This document shows positions 18,562-26,330 of a stretch of 43,498 bases of DNA, in pieces (position 1 is the first letter of the stretch; each line of letters opens with the position of its first letter). The notes under the pieces are model-generated. The model did no database searches. It was not told where the DNA came from and saw only the letters and a list, made by a program, of their open reading frames with translations. The position numbers and the translations under genes are program-made. This DNA comes from Comamonadaceae bacterium (lineage in GTDB: Bacteria; Pseudomonadota; Gammaproteobacteria; Burkholderiales; Burkholderiaceae_C), in the NCBI GenBank assembly GCA_027486555.1, contig JAIXOX010000073.1, forward strand, positions 1 through 43,498. Reading direction: 5' to 3'.

Positions 18562-19566
18562 ATGATCCTGAGTGCCTCGGAGACAGCCATCGCGCAGGCT
18601 GCACAAGCTTTGCGTGACGGTCAGTTGGTTGGTTTACCGACTGAGACTGTTTATGGTTTGGCGGCCAACGCCACCGACGACGCGGCGGTGGCACAAATTT
18701 TTGTGGCCAAGGGCCGCCCGGCCGACCACCCCCTGATCGTGCATGTGGCCAGTGTGGAGCAGGTTGCGCTGTTTGCAGCGCAAGTGCCCGAGTTTGCGCA
18801 GTGTTTGATGGCCGCCTTTTGGCCTGGCCCATTGACCTTGATCCTGCCGCGCCAGAGTGGCGTGGCCACGGCTTCGGCTGGGGGGCAAGACTCGATCGGT
18901 TTGCGTTGCCCCTCACACCCGGTGGCGCAGGCTTTGCTGCTGGCCTGCCTGCCGCTGGGCGTGTGGGGTGTGTCGGCCCCCAGCGCCAACCGTTTTGGCC
19001 GCGTGAGCCCCACCACGGCTGCCCATGTGCAGTCCGAGCTGGGCTCTGATTTGTTGATTCTCGACGGCGGCGAATGCGACGTGGGCATCGAGTCCACCAT
19101 CATCGACTGCACACGGGGCGAACCCGTGTTGCTGCGCCCGGGGCACATCACGCGCGGGCAAATTGAAGCGGCTTGTGGCCGAATCGTGCTGGACAAGGAT
19201 GCGCCGCAAGCGTTGCTGGGCCAGCCCGCCCCCCGCGCCTCGGGCACGCTTGAGTCGCACTATGCACCACGCGCCAAAGTGCGCCTGATGACGGCGGCTG
19301 ACATCCTCCACAAGCTGCAAGCTTTGGGGCCGCATGCCAACAACCTGGGGGTTTGGTCAGCCAAGCGTCCAGCAAGCGATGAAGGCTTTGGTGCCGGGGT
19401 GCTGTGGCTTCAGCAAGCCACCACGGCCGGGCAAGCCGCGCACGACTTGTTCAGTGTGCTGCGTGACCTGGACGCCCGGGGTGTGACCCAAATTTGGGTG
19501 CAACTGCCGCCCGATACGCCCGAGTGGGAAGGCGTGCGGGACAGGTTGCAGCGGGCTGCGGCGTGA
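18562..19566 (+). CDS. tsaC: L-threonylcarbamoyladenylate synthase, Sua5 type
   Basis: Makes threonylcarbamoyl-AMP from threonine, bicarbonate and ATP, the first step of tRNA t6A37 formation. The 334-residue protein has the YrdC/Sua5 domain at about residues 8-195 with GLPTETVYGLAANA (23-36), KGRPADHPLIVHV, and SAPSANRFGRVSPTTA, and the shorter C-terminal Sua5 domain after a linker with ESHYAPRAKVRL. The C-terminal domain marks it as Sua5 type and not the short TsaC type. The transferase-complex subunit tsaB is 4.5 kb downstream. It follows purK by eight bases. Confidence 0.95.
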   Translation: MILSASETAIAQAAQALRDGQLVGLPTETVYGLAANATDDAAVAQIFVAKGRPADHPLIVHVASVEQVALFAAQVPEFAQCLMAAFWPGPLTLILPRQSGVATASAGGQDSIGLRCPSHPVAQALLLACLPLGVWGVSAPSANRFGRVSPTTAAHVQSELGSDLLILDGGECDVGIESTIIDCTRGEPVLLRPGHITRGQIEAACGRIVLDKDAPQALLGQPAPRASGTLESHYAPRAKVRLMTAADILHKLQALGPHANNLGVWSAKRPASDEGFGAGVLWLQQATTAGQAAHDLFSVLRDLDARGVTQIWVQLPPDTPEWEGVRDRLQRAAA

Positions 19567-19586
19567 GGCTTTAGTCTTTTTCAAAA

Positions 19587-19615
19587 AACAAGGCCCGCAA
19601 TGTACGGGCCTTGTT
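19587..19615. terminator. Bidirectional terminator between tsaC and lipase
   Basis: AACAAGGCCCG at 19587-19597 and CGGGCCTTGTT at 19605-19615 form a perfect 11-base stem with a 7-base loop. The six A before the stem give a T6 tract on the - strand, so it is strongest for the lipase transcript; on the + strand TTGTT follows and gives a weaker stop for tsaC. It lies between convergent genes. Confidence 0.9.
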
Positions 19616-19632
19616 GTTGGAGGCTTGGCGGT

Positions 19633-20904
19633 TTACTTCACCTTATCAAACAGTCCTTTGGCTTGTGCATGGCAAAACGGTGGCTCGTAAGTGCCGTGGT
19701 AATTGCCGTAGTAGGTGGCGGCGTTTTCTAGCGTGACAGGGCCGTAAGTGCTCACGATAAACGGGTCCACATCGACCGAAGTCACGTTGCTTAAGTTTTT
19801 GTCGTCAAAGGCTTTCTTCATAACGACCTGGTGAATGGCAGGTGGCACGGTGGGGTCGCCACTGCCGCCGCACAGCATGAGTTGCGACTTGGGTGTCCAG
19901 TCCAGCAAGTCGTTCTTTTTGGCGGCCAAGAACGTGGTGTTGTTGGGGTTGGTCAAAATATCACTGCTGAACGCCGTCTGGAACAAGGCATCGCGGGCCT
20001 GGTTGGGTGTTTCACCGTTGATGCCCGGCAGTTTTCCGCTGGTCACCAGGGTGGTGTAGTTCAAGGTGGAGTTGGGCAGCAAGCTCTCAATCCAGTCGGC
20101 GTAGGGGGCCTTGAAGGCGGTTTTGACATCGCTGTACAAATTGCCGTAAATCTTTTGCCAGGCGGTCACCAAATAAGGCACAAAGAACTGGTAACCCGCA
20201 ATGGCCTCTGTGAGTTTCATCGAACCCGACAGGTTGTACGGCCCAGCCAAGTGCGCGCCTGCGACCACGTTGATCTCGGAGGACAAGCTCTTTTCAATCG
20301 CACGGTGTGCGGCCATGGAGGCGTGACCCCCTTGTGAGTAGCCGGTCAGCATGACCTTGCCATTGAGGCTCGCGCCTTGTGAGCCCACGGCGTTGCGTGC
20401 AGCGCGAATCGAGTCAATGACCGAGGTGGCTTCGGAGTCCGCGTGCAAATAGGGGTGGAAGCTGTAATTGGACTTGGCAAAGCCCAGGTAGTCGGTGGCC
20501 ACCACGGCATAGCCCTGGCCGGCGTACATGGCCGCCAGCAAGAAGGTCTCGCCGTCTGCCGGGTTGGCCAGTGTGCGGGGTTTTTGCACGTCGGTGCCTT
20601 TGGCATAGGCCACCAAAGGCGCAGCAGCGGTGCAACCAGCGCCCGATGGCAGCAACAAAACACCGGATGCATTGGAGCTCTCACCCCTGACGCCGGGGGT
20701 CACATAGTTGAGGGAAACCACCTTGACATCGCATTGTGCTGCCCCACTCAATCCCACCAGAGGGCCACTGTCGAGCTGGGCTTTGGTCAGAGTGCCCAGC
20801 AAAACAGGGTTATCGATCAGTGCGCCGTGGGGTGAGTCGCTACCGCCGCAAGCGGCCAGCAGCGCTGCACCCAAAATCGAGATGCCGTACTTCAATGTTT
20901 TCAT
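19633..20904 (-). CDS. Secreted lipase-like alpha/beta hydrolase lipoprotein
   Basis: A 423-residue exported esterase or lipase. The start MKTLKYGISILGAALLAACGG gives a lipoprotein signal peptide with lipobox LAAC and Cys19; upstream lies GGAGA seven bases before ATG 20904. The nucleophile elbow GYSQGGHAS has Ser190, preceded by the DYLGFAKSNYSFHPYL segment typical of the secretory lipase (LIP, PF03583) family; a C-terminal SGDPTVPPAIHQ part could give the catalytic Asp and its surroundings. The substrate is unknown. A 24-base inverted repeat lies in its 5' leader (20924-20947). It is the last gene of a - strand run with SemiSWEET and dacB but has 121 bases of its own upstream space. Confidence 0.87.
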   Translation of the reverse strand: MKTLKYGISILGAALLAACGGSDSPHGALIDNPVLLGTLTKAQLDSGPLVGLSGAAQCDVKVVSLNYVTPGVRGESSNASGVLLLPSGAGCTAAAPLVAYAKGTDVQKPRTLANPADGETFLLAAMYAGQGYAVVATDYLGFAKSNYSFHPYLHADSEATSVIDSIRAARNAVGSQGASLNGKVMLTGYSQGGHASMAAHRAIEKSLSSEINVVAGAHLAGPYNLSGSMKLTEAIAGYQFFVPYLVTAWQKIYGNLYSDVKTAFKAPYADWIESLLPNSTLNYTTLVTSGKLPGINGETPNQARDALFQTAFSSDILTNPNNTTFLAAKKNDLLDWTPKSQLMLCGGSGDPTVPPAIHQVVMKKAFDDKNLSNVTSVDVDPFIVSTYGPVTLENAATYYGNYHGTYEPPFCHAQAKGLFDKVK

Positions 20905-20923
20905 GGTTTGTCTCCATTGGATG

Positions 20924-20947
20924 AAAAAAGAACAATCGTTCTTTTTT
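20924..20947 (-). promoter_or_regulatory. Palindromic candidate operator in the lipase leader
   Basis: AAAAAAGAAC and GTTCTTTTTT flank AATC, giving a perfect 10-base inverted repeat 20 bases upstream of the lipase ATG. The core GAAC-N4-GTTC resembles operators of TetR-family repressors; alternatively, with its T run, it could be an attenuator hairpin. No regulator gene is adjacent. Confidence 0.5.
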
Positions 20948-21025
20948 AACTTTAGTCCAGCCATGCAATTCAAACCATGGGGGTATTCACCGATTTTTCA
21001 TCTATTTGTGCAAAAGGGAAAGTGT

Positions 21026-21280
21026 TCAGCGGTAGCGCAACTTCATTACCAAAATCATCAGGGCCAAACTGGTGGTGATGACGTTGGCGATGATGATGGG
21101 CCAAGCCACCATCAGCACGCCATAGACCAGCCACAGCGCCACCCCTGCGGTGAACAGGCTGTACATGCTCAATGAAATGCCGCTCACGTCGCGGGTGCGG
21201 AAGGTGTGCCAGGCCTGGGGCACAAAGCTGGCGGTGGTCAATATGGCGGCCAAAGAGCCGACCCAGTCGATCAGGTTCAT
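21026..21280 (-). CDS. SemiSWEET sugar transporter
   Basis: An 84-residue, three-helix membrane protein of the SemiSWEET (MtN3/PQ-loop) family, which works as a homodimer for facilitated sugar movement. The PQ motif is at Pro21-Gln22 (ASFVPQAWHTFRTRDVSG), followed by ISLSMYSLFTAGVALWLVYG and the third helix with Asn66 in IIIANVITT; Trp50 and Asn66 match residues that line the sugar pocket in studied members. The length is exactly that of the family. It sits 36 bases after dacB on the same strand and may be cotranscribed. The sugar is not known. Confidence 0.9.
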   Translation of the reverse strand: MNLIDWVGSLAAILTTASFVPQAWHTFRTRDVSGISLSMYSLFTAGVALWLVYGVLMVAWPIIIANVITTSLALMILVMKLRYR

Positions 21281-21316
21281 GTTCGGTGGTGTGTTGTGGT
21301 GAAGGGGGCAGTGCGC

Positions 21317-22876
21317 TCAGGGGCGCTCGGTGGCCTGTTTTTGTGCAGACTGGCGTTTCGCATGGGGAGTGCTCGGGCTGGCCAGGGCATCTTTGTCGCG
21401 CACCGTCCATTCGAGCAACTGGTCCAGCGCTGCCCGCGCCTGCTGGGCGTTGGGGTGGTGCAGCACCGCGACCAGGGTGTAGCGCTGACCGCTTTGGCCC
21501 TGCACATAACCGGCCACCGAGGCCACGTCGCGCAGCGAGCCGGTTTTGAGCCAAGCCTTGCCGATCACGGGCGACTGCGGGCTGCGGTCTTTCAGGCGGG
21601 CGGCGGTGCCATCCACCCCTGCAATGGCCAGAGAGTCTACAAAGTGCCGGGCGTGCGGGCTGGCGTGCGCGGCCTGCAGCAAGGCGGTCAGGGCCTGCGC
21701 CGTGCTGCGCTCGCTGCGCGACAAACCAGAGCCGTTGTCCAGCACGGGTTCTTCATGCCCGGTAAAGCCTTGACGCCACCATTGCGACAGGCGCAAGCGC
21801 GAAGCCTCAAAGCGACCGGGTGCGCCCAGCTCGCTCGACAGCGTCAAGTACAGCTGCTGCGCCATCACGTTGTTCGAGAATTTGTTGATGTCCTGGATGA
21901 TCTCGGACAAGGGCAAGGAGGGCGATTCCAGCAGCAGCTTGGCCGATGCCGGGCGAGCGCCGTAGCGCACCTGCCCAGTGAGTTGTCCACCCACACCCAG
22001 CCACATGGCCTGCATGACACGCGGCGCATAGGCCTCGGGCTCGGGGTAGGCCACGGGCCATTCGCGCTCGCCGCAGCTGGCCGGGTAGCGGCCCGCAAAC
22101 CTCACCTGCTGCGGTTGGCTGAAGTCGGCCTGCAGTTGACGACGCCAGTCGCTGCACGGGGCTTGGCTGAGCGGCAGTTGTGTGGGGGCAGAAAAGCCCG
22201 CCAATGGCGGCTCAAAGCGCACCTGCGCCTGACCCCTGGCGGCATCGGGGGTGAATTTGTAGACCACCGCCTTGAAGTTGAGCAGCAGCCCATCTGGCCC
22301 CACGTTGTAGGGCCGCAGCGGTTCGTCGTCAAAGGGCTCGCTGCGCTCGCGCACGTCGAACACGCTGCGGTCGAGCACGATGTCACCGCGCACCTCGCGC
22401 ACGCCCGCTGCGCGCACTTGGGCCAACAGCTCGTGCAGACGCTCGACCACCAACTTGGGGTCGCCGCTGCCGCGCACGACCAGGTTGCCCTGCAGCACGC
22501 CATCGCGCACCGGGCCGTCGGTGTACACCCGGTTGCGCCAGACGTGGTCAGGCCCCAGCAGGCTCAAACCCGCATAGGTGGTGAACAGCTTCATGACCGA
22601 TGCCGGGTTGACGCTGGCTTGGGCGTGGTGCGACAAGTGCCTTGGTTGGGTGCCCCCGGAAGCTGAGCCACTGGGCAGTGGGGCGATCAGTACGCTCAGG
22701 GCAGAAGGTGGGACTTGGGCTTGCTGCAGGGTTTGCAGGACGGGACGGGGCAGCGTGGATTGAGGGGTACTTTGTGCTTGAGCTGGCCAGGTCAGGGCGG
22801 TCATGAGCGCCAAGGCAGCAAAGGCACCGTGGGTTAGGAAGAATAAAAATGGGCGCTGGACGCGGGAGCGGATCAT
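21317..22876 (-). CDS. dacB: D-alanyl-D-alanine carboxypeptidase/endopeptidase (PBP4)
   Basis: A periplasmic class C penicillin-binding protein that trims or cleaves peptide cross-links in peptidoglycan. The 519-residue protein has a signal peptide (residues 1-35, ending ALTWPAQAQ), the SxxK motif SVMK at Ser93-Lys96, SNN at 334-336, and KTG at 444-446 in AWLKTGSLRD. The long insert between the first and second motif is typical of PBP4. The C-terminus has a polar tail. Downstream on the same strand are SemiSWEET and the lipase, so an envelope-linked - strand run is likely. Confidence 0.95.
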   Translation of the reverse strand: MIRSRVQRPFLFFLTHGAFAALALMTALTWPAQAQSTPQSTLPRPVLQTLQQAQVPPSALSVLIAPLPSGSASGGTQPRHLSHHAQASVNPASVMKLFTTYAGLSLLGPDHVWRNRVYTDGPVRDGVLQGNLVVRGSGDPKLVVERLHELLAQVRAAGVREVRGDIVLDRSVFDVRERSEPFDDEPLRPYNVGPDGLLLNFKAVVYKFTPDAARGQAQVRFEPPLAGFSAPTQLPLSQAPCSDWRRQLQADFSQPQQVRFAGRYPASCGEREWPVAYPEPEAYAPRVMQAMWLGVGGQLTGQVRYGARPASAKLLLESPSLPLSEIIQDINKFSNNVMAQQLYLTLSSELGAPGRFEASRLRLSQWWRQGFTGHEEPVLDNGSGLSRSERSTAQALTALLQAAHASPHARHFVDSLAIAGVDGTAARLKDRSPQSPVIGKAWLKTGSLRDVASVAGYVQGQSGQRYTLVAVLHHPNAQQARAALDQLLEWTVRDKDALASPSTPHAKRQSAQKQATERP

Positions 22877-22899
22877 CGGGCGAGTCTAACGGGGACCAA

Positions 22900-22977
22900 G
22901 AAGGACGCGGAGCCCTCAAGGCTCGTTGTGGAGCCTGCCCTGCGAAGCACCAACGCGTCGAAGGCTCCGTTCCCACC
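22900..22977. repeat. Possible degenerate palindromic element (family 4)
   Basis: This stretch lies between the divergent dacB and EamA genes. It holds a hairpin GAGCC-ctcaa-GGCTC at 22910-22924 and an outer inverted pair, GTGGAGCC near 22928 against GGCTCC-gtt-CCCAC at 22963-22975. Read on the - strand it starts GTGGGAACGGAGCC, with a GTGG head as in REP sequences. Only one copy is in the window, so the call is tentative. Confidence 0.35.
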
Positions 22978-23066
22978 AAAAAAGCGTTCATGCACACACC
23001 AACTGCCTTGCCCAGTCAATGGCAGTGCAGCGCGCACCTGTGCAGCGGCCCCGTATGATTCGGACC

Positions 23067-24050
23067 ATGCGATTTTCTTCAAAAACGGTGGGCCTGGCTT
23101 CGGCGGTCATCACGGTGTTCATCTGGACCGGTTTCATTGTCATTGCGCGCGCCTCGGCGTCCCGGGGTCTGCTGCCTTTGGACATTGCGTTTGCGCGCGT
23201 TTTGGGGGCCAGTGCCGTTTTGTTGCCCTGGGCCTGGTGGCTTATGCGACCGGCGCGCCAAGCGGGGCAGCTGGTGGGGTCTTTGTGGGGTTTGTCGCCC
23301 CTGCCTTTGCGACCCACTGTGCAAACGGGGGTGTTGGGCGGGTTTTTGTACGCCATCCTGGCATACACCGGGTTTTTTTATGCCCCAGCCTCGCACGCGT
23401 CGGTGCTCATGCCTGGCAGCTTGCCTTTGTGGACCACTTTGCTGGCTTGGCTGTTCTTGCGGGAAAAAGTGTCGGCGGTGCGGGCTGCGGGCCTGGGCTT
23501 CATTGTGCTGGGCGATGTGTTGGTGGGCGGCGCCAGCTTGCTCATGGCTTTTGACGGGGGTGAAGTCTGGAAGGGCGATTTGCTCTTCATGGCGGCCGCC
23601 TTTTGCTGGTCGAGTTACAGCGTGATGGTGCGCCGCCACGGCTTCGATGCGGTGCGCGCCACCATGGCCATCACGGCGTTTGCCTTTGTGTGTTTTGTGC
23701 CCTTGTTTGTCGTGTTGGTGGGCTTGTCGATTTTGCCCACGCATCTGCATCAAGTCGCATGGTCCGAAATTTTGTTCCAGGCCGTGTTTCAGGGCGTGGG
23801 CTCGGTGGTCATTTCGGGCATCACCTTCACCCAGATGGTGCGCCACTACGGCCCCGTGCGCTCGACCATGATCACGGCGCTGGTGCCGGGCTTGTCGGCT
23901 TTGGGGGCGGTGTGGTTTTTGGGTGAGCCCATGCATTGGAATTTGCTGGCCGGGCTGGCGCTGGTGACCGGTGGCATTTTGTTTGGTGTGCGCCAGGCCA
24001 AACCGGTGGTCGTTTCGCCTGGTGCAGCTTCATCCCAAGGCAAGCCATGA
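23067..24050 (+). CDS. EamA/DMT-family membrane transporter
   Basis: A roughly 327-residue inner-membrane protein with ten predicted helices in two EamA repeats, of the drug/metabolite transporter superfamily (exporters of amino acids, metabolites or drugs). Examples are ASAVITVFIWTGFIVIARAS in the first helix and VLGASAVLLPWAWWLM; a second repeat begins GDLLFMAAAFCWSSYSVMVRR. The start is ambiguous: ATG 23055 or 23067. I prefer 23067 because TATGAT ends seven bases upstream, which fits a leaderless transcript and no ribosome binding site is seen. It heads an operon with tsaB, rimI and a uracil-DNA glycosylase. The substrate cannot be told. Confidence 0.88.
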   Translation: MRFSSKTVGLASAVITVFIWTGFIVIARASASRGLLPLDIAFARVLGASAVLLPWAWWLMRPARQAGQLVGSLWGLSPLPLRPTVQTGVLGGFLYAILAYTGFFYAPASHASVLMPGSLPLWTTLLAWLFLREKVSAVRAAGLGFIVLGDVLVGGASLLMAFDGGEVWKGDLLFMAAAFCWSSYSVMVRRHGFDAVRATMAITAFAFVCFVPLFVVLVGLSILPTHLHQVAWSEILFQAVFQGVGSVVISGITFTQMVRHYGPVRSTMITALVPGLSALGAVWFLGEPMHWNLLAGLALVTGGILFGVRQAKPVVVSPGAASSQGKP

Positions 24051-24832
24051 GCACCCCACCAAAAGAATGGCGTTGGCTGGCTTTTGACACCAGCACCGAT
24101 GTGCTGTCCTTGGCCGTGGCCCGAGGCGATCGCGTCTGGGCACAAACCTTGCCCGGCGGCGCGCAGGCTTCGAGTGGCTTGATTCCCGCCGTGTTGGCCC
24201 TGTTGGCCGAGGCCGACATGCCGCTGGTGTCGCTTGACGCGATCGTGTTTGGCCGGGGGCCGGGCTCGTTCACCGGATTGCGCACCGCCTGTGCCGTGGC
24301 GCAGGGGTTGGCCTTTGGGGCAAATTTGCCGGTGTTGCCGGTGGACACCTTGCTGGCCGTGGCCGAAGAGGCCCGCTTTGAGCAGTGCAAGGCCGGGCAC
24401 ATTCAGCCCGATGCGCCATTGACGGTGCTGGCCATGCTCGATGCGCGCATGGACGAGGTGTACAGCGCGTCCTACCTCTGGCAGCCATTGTCCAAGGTGG
24501 ATGGGCCAGTTCAGGGCCACTGGCAAGAGGCGTCTCCTTTGCAAGTCAGCGCCCCTGAAAAAATCCAGTCTGCACAAGGCCCCTCTGTTGTGTGGGCGGG
24601 CAATGCCTTTGCCGCTTATGGCGAACGCCTGCCACAAGGGCAGCGCTGTGTGGCTTTGCCCACGGCAGCGGCCTTGTTGCGTTTGACCCCCCATTTGTGG
24701 ACGAAGGGATTGGCCGTGCCGGCCGACGAGGCCATGCCGCTGTACATCCGCGACAAAGTGGCCAACACCACCGCTGAACGTGAGGCCATTAAGGCCCAGG
24801 CCATGGTGGCCAAAGCGCCTGCCCAGGCATGA
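24047..24832 (+). CDS. tsaB: tRNA t6A synthesis protein TsaB
   Basis: TsaB pairs with TsaD and TsaE to transfer threonylcarbamoyl to A37 of ANN-decoding tRNAs. The 261-residue protein has an ASKHA-type fold: WLAFDTSTDVLSLAVARG at the start, the hallmark FGRGPGSFTGLRTACAVAQGLAFG, then VLAMLDARMDEVYSA. Its ATG overlaps the EamA stop (ATGA) and its TGA overlaps the rimI start, so translation is coupled both ways. tsaC, which makes the donor, is in the same window; tsaD and tsaE are not. Confidence 0.95.
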   Translation: MSTPPKEWRWLAFDTSTDVLSLAVARGDRVWAQTLPGGAQASSGLIPAVLALLAEADMPLVSLDAIVFGRGPGSFTGLRTACAVAQGLAFGANLPVLPVDTLLAVAEEARFEQCKAGHIQPDAPLTVLAMLDARMDEVYSASYLWQPLSKVDGPVQGHWQEASPLQVSAPEKIQSAQGPSVVWAGNAFAAYGERLPQGQRCVALPTAAALLRLTPHLWTKGLAVPADEAMPLYIRDKVANTTAEREAIKAQAMVAKAPAQA

Positions 24833-25338
24833 GGGCTGTGGGCATGAAGTCAGAGCCAACCCCCATGCCATCGCCCTCGGAGGCCATGCGCAACGCGGTC
24901 ACCCTGGCCCCGATGACACTGGACGACCTCGATGCGGTCATGGCCATCGAGCAAAGCGCCTACAGCCACCCTTGGTCACGCGGCAATTTTCGGGATTCGA
25001 TCAACCCCTTGTTTGACGCCCAATGTCTGTGGCTCGACGGCGAGTTGCTGGGGTACTTTTTGGCCATGCGGGGGTTTGAAGAAATGCACTTGCTCAACAT
25101 CACCGTCGCCCCGGCACGCCAGGGCCAAGGTTGGGGCCACATGATGCTGGACGCCTTGTCGCTGTGGTCGCGCCACGAAGGCGCGCATTGGCTGTGGTTG
25201 GAGGTGCGCCAAAGCAACCAGCGCGCCTTGCAGGTCTACCAACGCTATGGTTTTCGGCAGATCAGCATCCGCAAGGATTACTATCCCGCAGGCCGCCAGC
25301 AGCGTGAACACGCGGTGGTGATGAGTTTGAAACTGTGA
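24829..25338 (+). CDS. rimI: Ribosomal protein S18-alanine N-acetyltransferase-like
   Basis: A 169-residue GNAT acetyltransferase whose position directly after tsaB is the classical place of rimI, which acetylates the N-terminus of ribosomal protein S18. Motifs are typical: MAIEQSAYSHPWSRGNF, LLNITVAPARQGQGWGHMML (acetyl-CoA loop in the form RxGxGxG), and EVRQSNQRALQVYQRYGFRQISIRKDYY. The N-terminus is about 25 residues longer than usual before the conserved core; a start further in, such as ATG 24886, cannot be excluded, but the ATGA overlap with tsaB supports 24829. Confidence 0.92.
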   Translation: MRAVGMKSEPTPMPSPSEAMRNAVTLAPMTLDDLDAVMAIEQSAYSHPWSRGNFRDSINPLFDAQCLWLDGELLGYFLAMRGFEEMHLLNITVAPARQGQGWGHMMLDALSLWSRHEGAHWLWLEVRQSNQRALQVYQRYGFRQISIRKDYYPAGRQQREHAVVMSLKL

Positions 25339-26264
25339 GCCCCAACATGAGCGACCCCACCCGATTCGACCTGGACGACCGCCAACGCGCCATTTTGGCC
25401 GAAATGGGGGTGCGCGTGTGGTGGCCTCAAGCCGCTGCCGAGCCTGCGCCTTCTCAGGTGCACAGCCCACAAACCGTCTCCACACCCAAAGCCACTTCTC
25501 AGGCGCTTGCCCCTTTGGCCGTTTCTCCGCTTGTGGACCCCGCACCCGAATCGTTGCACGAGCGCCCAGCGCGGCCTGATGTGCCTCCAAAGCGGGTGTT
25601 GCCGGTCACGGCCGCCCCCTTGGGCACAGTGCCCACAGAGCGCCCGCCCTTGCCCCCAGGTTTGCCCGAGATGGATTGGGCGGGCCTGGAGGCCGCAGTC
25701 AGCGGCTGCAAAGCCTGTGCCCTGTGCGCTTCAGGCAAGCCCCCCATGTTGGGGCTTGGACGAGCCAAAGCCGCATGGCTGGTTGTGGGGGATCCACCCA
25801 GCGAGCCAGACGAAGAAACAGGACAGGTTTTTGCGGGCCCTGAGGGCGTGTTGCTGGACAACATGCTGAAGGCGGTGGGCGCAAGGCGCGCAGCTGGGGC
25901 AAGGGCCGAGGCCGTGCCAGGGGATGGCCCCGCCCTGAGCGAGGCGCACCTGACGCGCGCGGTCAAGTGCCGCCCCCCGAATGGCCGCAACCCAGAGCCG
26001 GGTGAGTTGGCGGTTTGTGCGGGGTATTTGTCGCGTCAAGTTGCTTTGGTGCAACCCCAAGTGATTTTGGCCATGGGCCGATTTGCCATTCAGACCTTGT
26101 TGGGCAGCACCGAGCCCATGGGCAAGTTGCGTGGCCGCTTGCACGACTACCAAGGGGTGCCGGTGGTGGTGACCTATCCCCCTTCAAGTTTGCTGCGCAA
26201 CCCGGCAGACAAAGCCAAAGCTTGGGCAGATTTGGTGCTGGCGCTTCAGGTGGTCAAAGGCTGA
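25335..26264 (+). CDS. Family-4 uracil-DNA glycosylase with Pro-rich N-terminus
   Basis: Removes uracil from DNA to start base-excision repair. The 309-residue protein has about 110 residues of low-complexity, Pro/Ala-rich sequence and then a family-4 core. The [4Fe-4S] ligands fit C-x2-C-x83-C-x15-C at Cys125/Cys128 (or Cys131), Cys212 and Cys228. Motif A reads VVGDPPSEPDEETGQVFAG and is followed by GVLLDNMLKAVG. The motif that usually contains the active-site His (YHP) reads TYPPSSLLRNP at 280-290, with Pro in the His place. The GTG at 25335 overlaps the rimI stop (GTGA); ATG 25347 is the alternative. A terminator follows, ending the operon. Confidence 0.88.
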   Translation: MSPNMSDPTRFDLDDRQRAILAEMGVRVWWPQAAAEPAPSQVHSPQTVSTPKATSQALAPLAVSPLVDPAPESLHERPARPDVPPKRVLPVTAAPLGTVPTERPPLPPGLPEMDWAGLEAAVSGCKACALCASGKPPMLGLGRAKAAWLVVGDPPSEPDEETGQVFAGPEGVLLDNMLKAVGARRAAGARAEAVPGDGPALSEAHLTRAVKCRPPNGRNPEPGELAVCAGYLSRQVALVQPQVILAMGRFAIQTLLGSTEPMGKLRGRLHDYQGVPVVVTYPPSSLLRNPADKAKAWADLVLALQVVKG

Positions 26265-26285
26265 ACACCCACGCAGGGGTGTTTT
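26264..26285 (+). terminator. Terminator of the EamA-tsaB-rimI-glycosylase operon
   Basis: AACACCC at 26264-26270 pairs with GGGTGTT at 26277-26283 around a 6-base loop, and is followed by TT. The stem is short and the T run brief, but the position straight after the stop codon and before the convergent psd gene is right. Confidence 0.6.
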
Positions 26286-26330
26286 CAGGAGCCCGCCGCT
26301 GTAGGCGATGGTTTGTGACTTTGCACGTTC

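Noticed and set aside
21206..22666. 486-codon open frame on the + strand opposite dacB and SemiSWEET
   Set aside because: Antisense shadow of dacB, whose three catalytic motifs are intact; no domain visible in the shadow.
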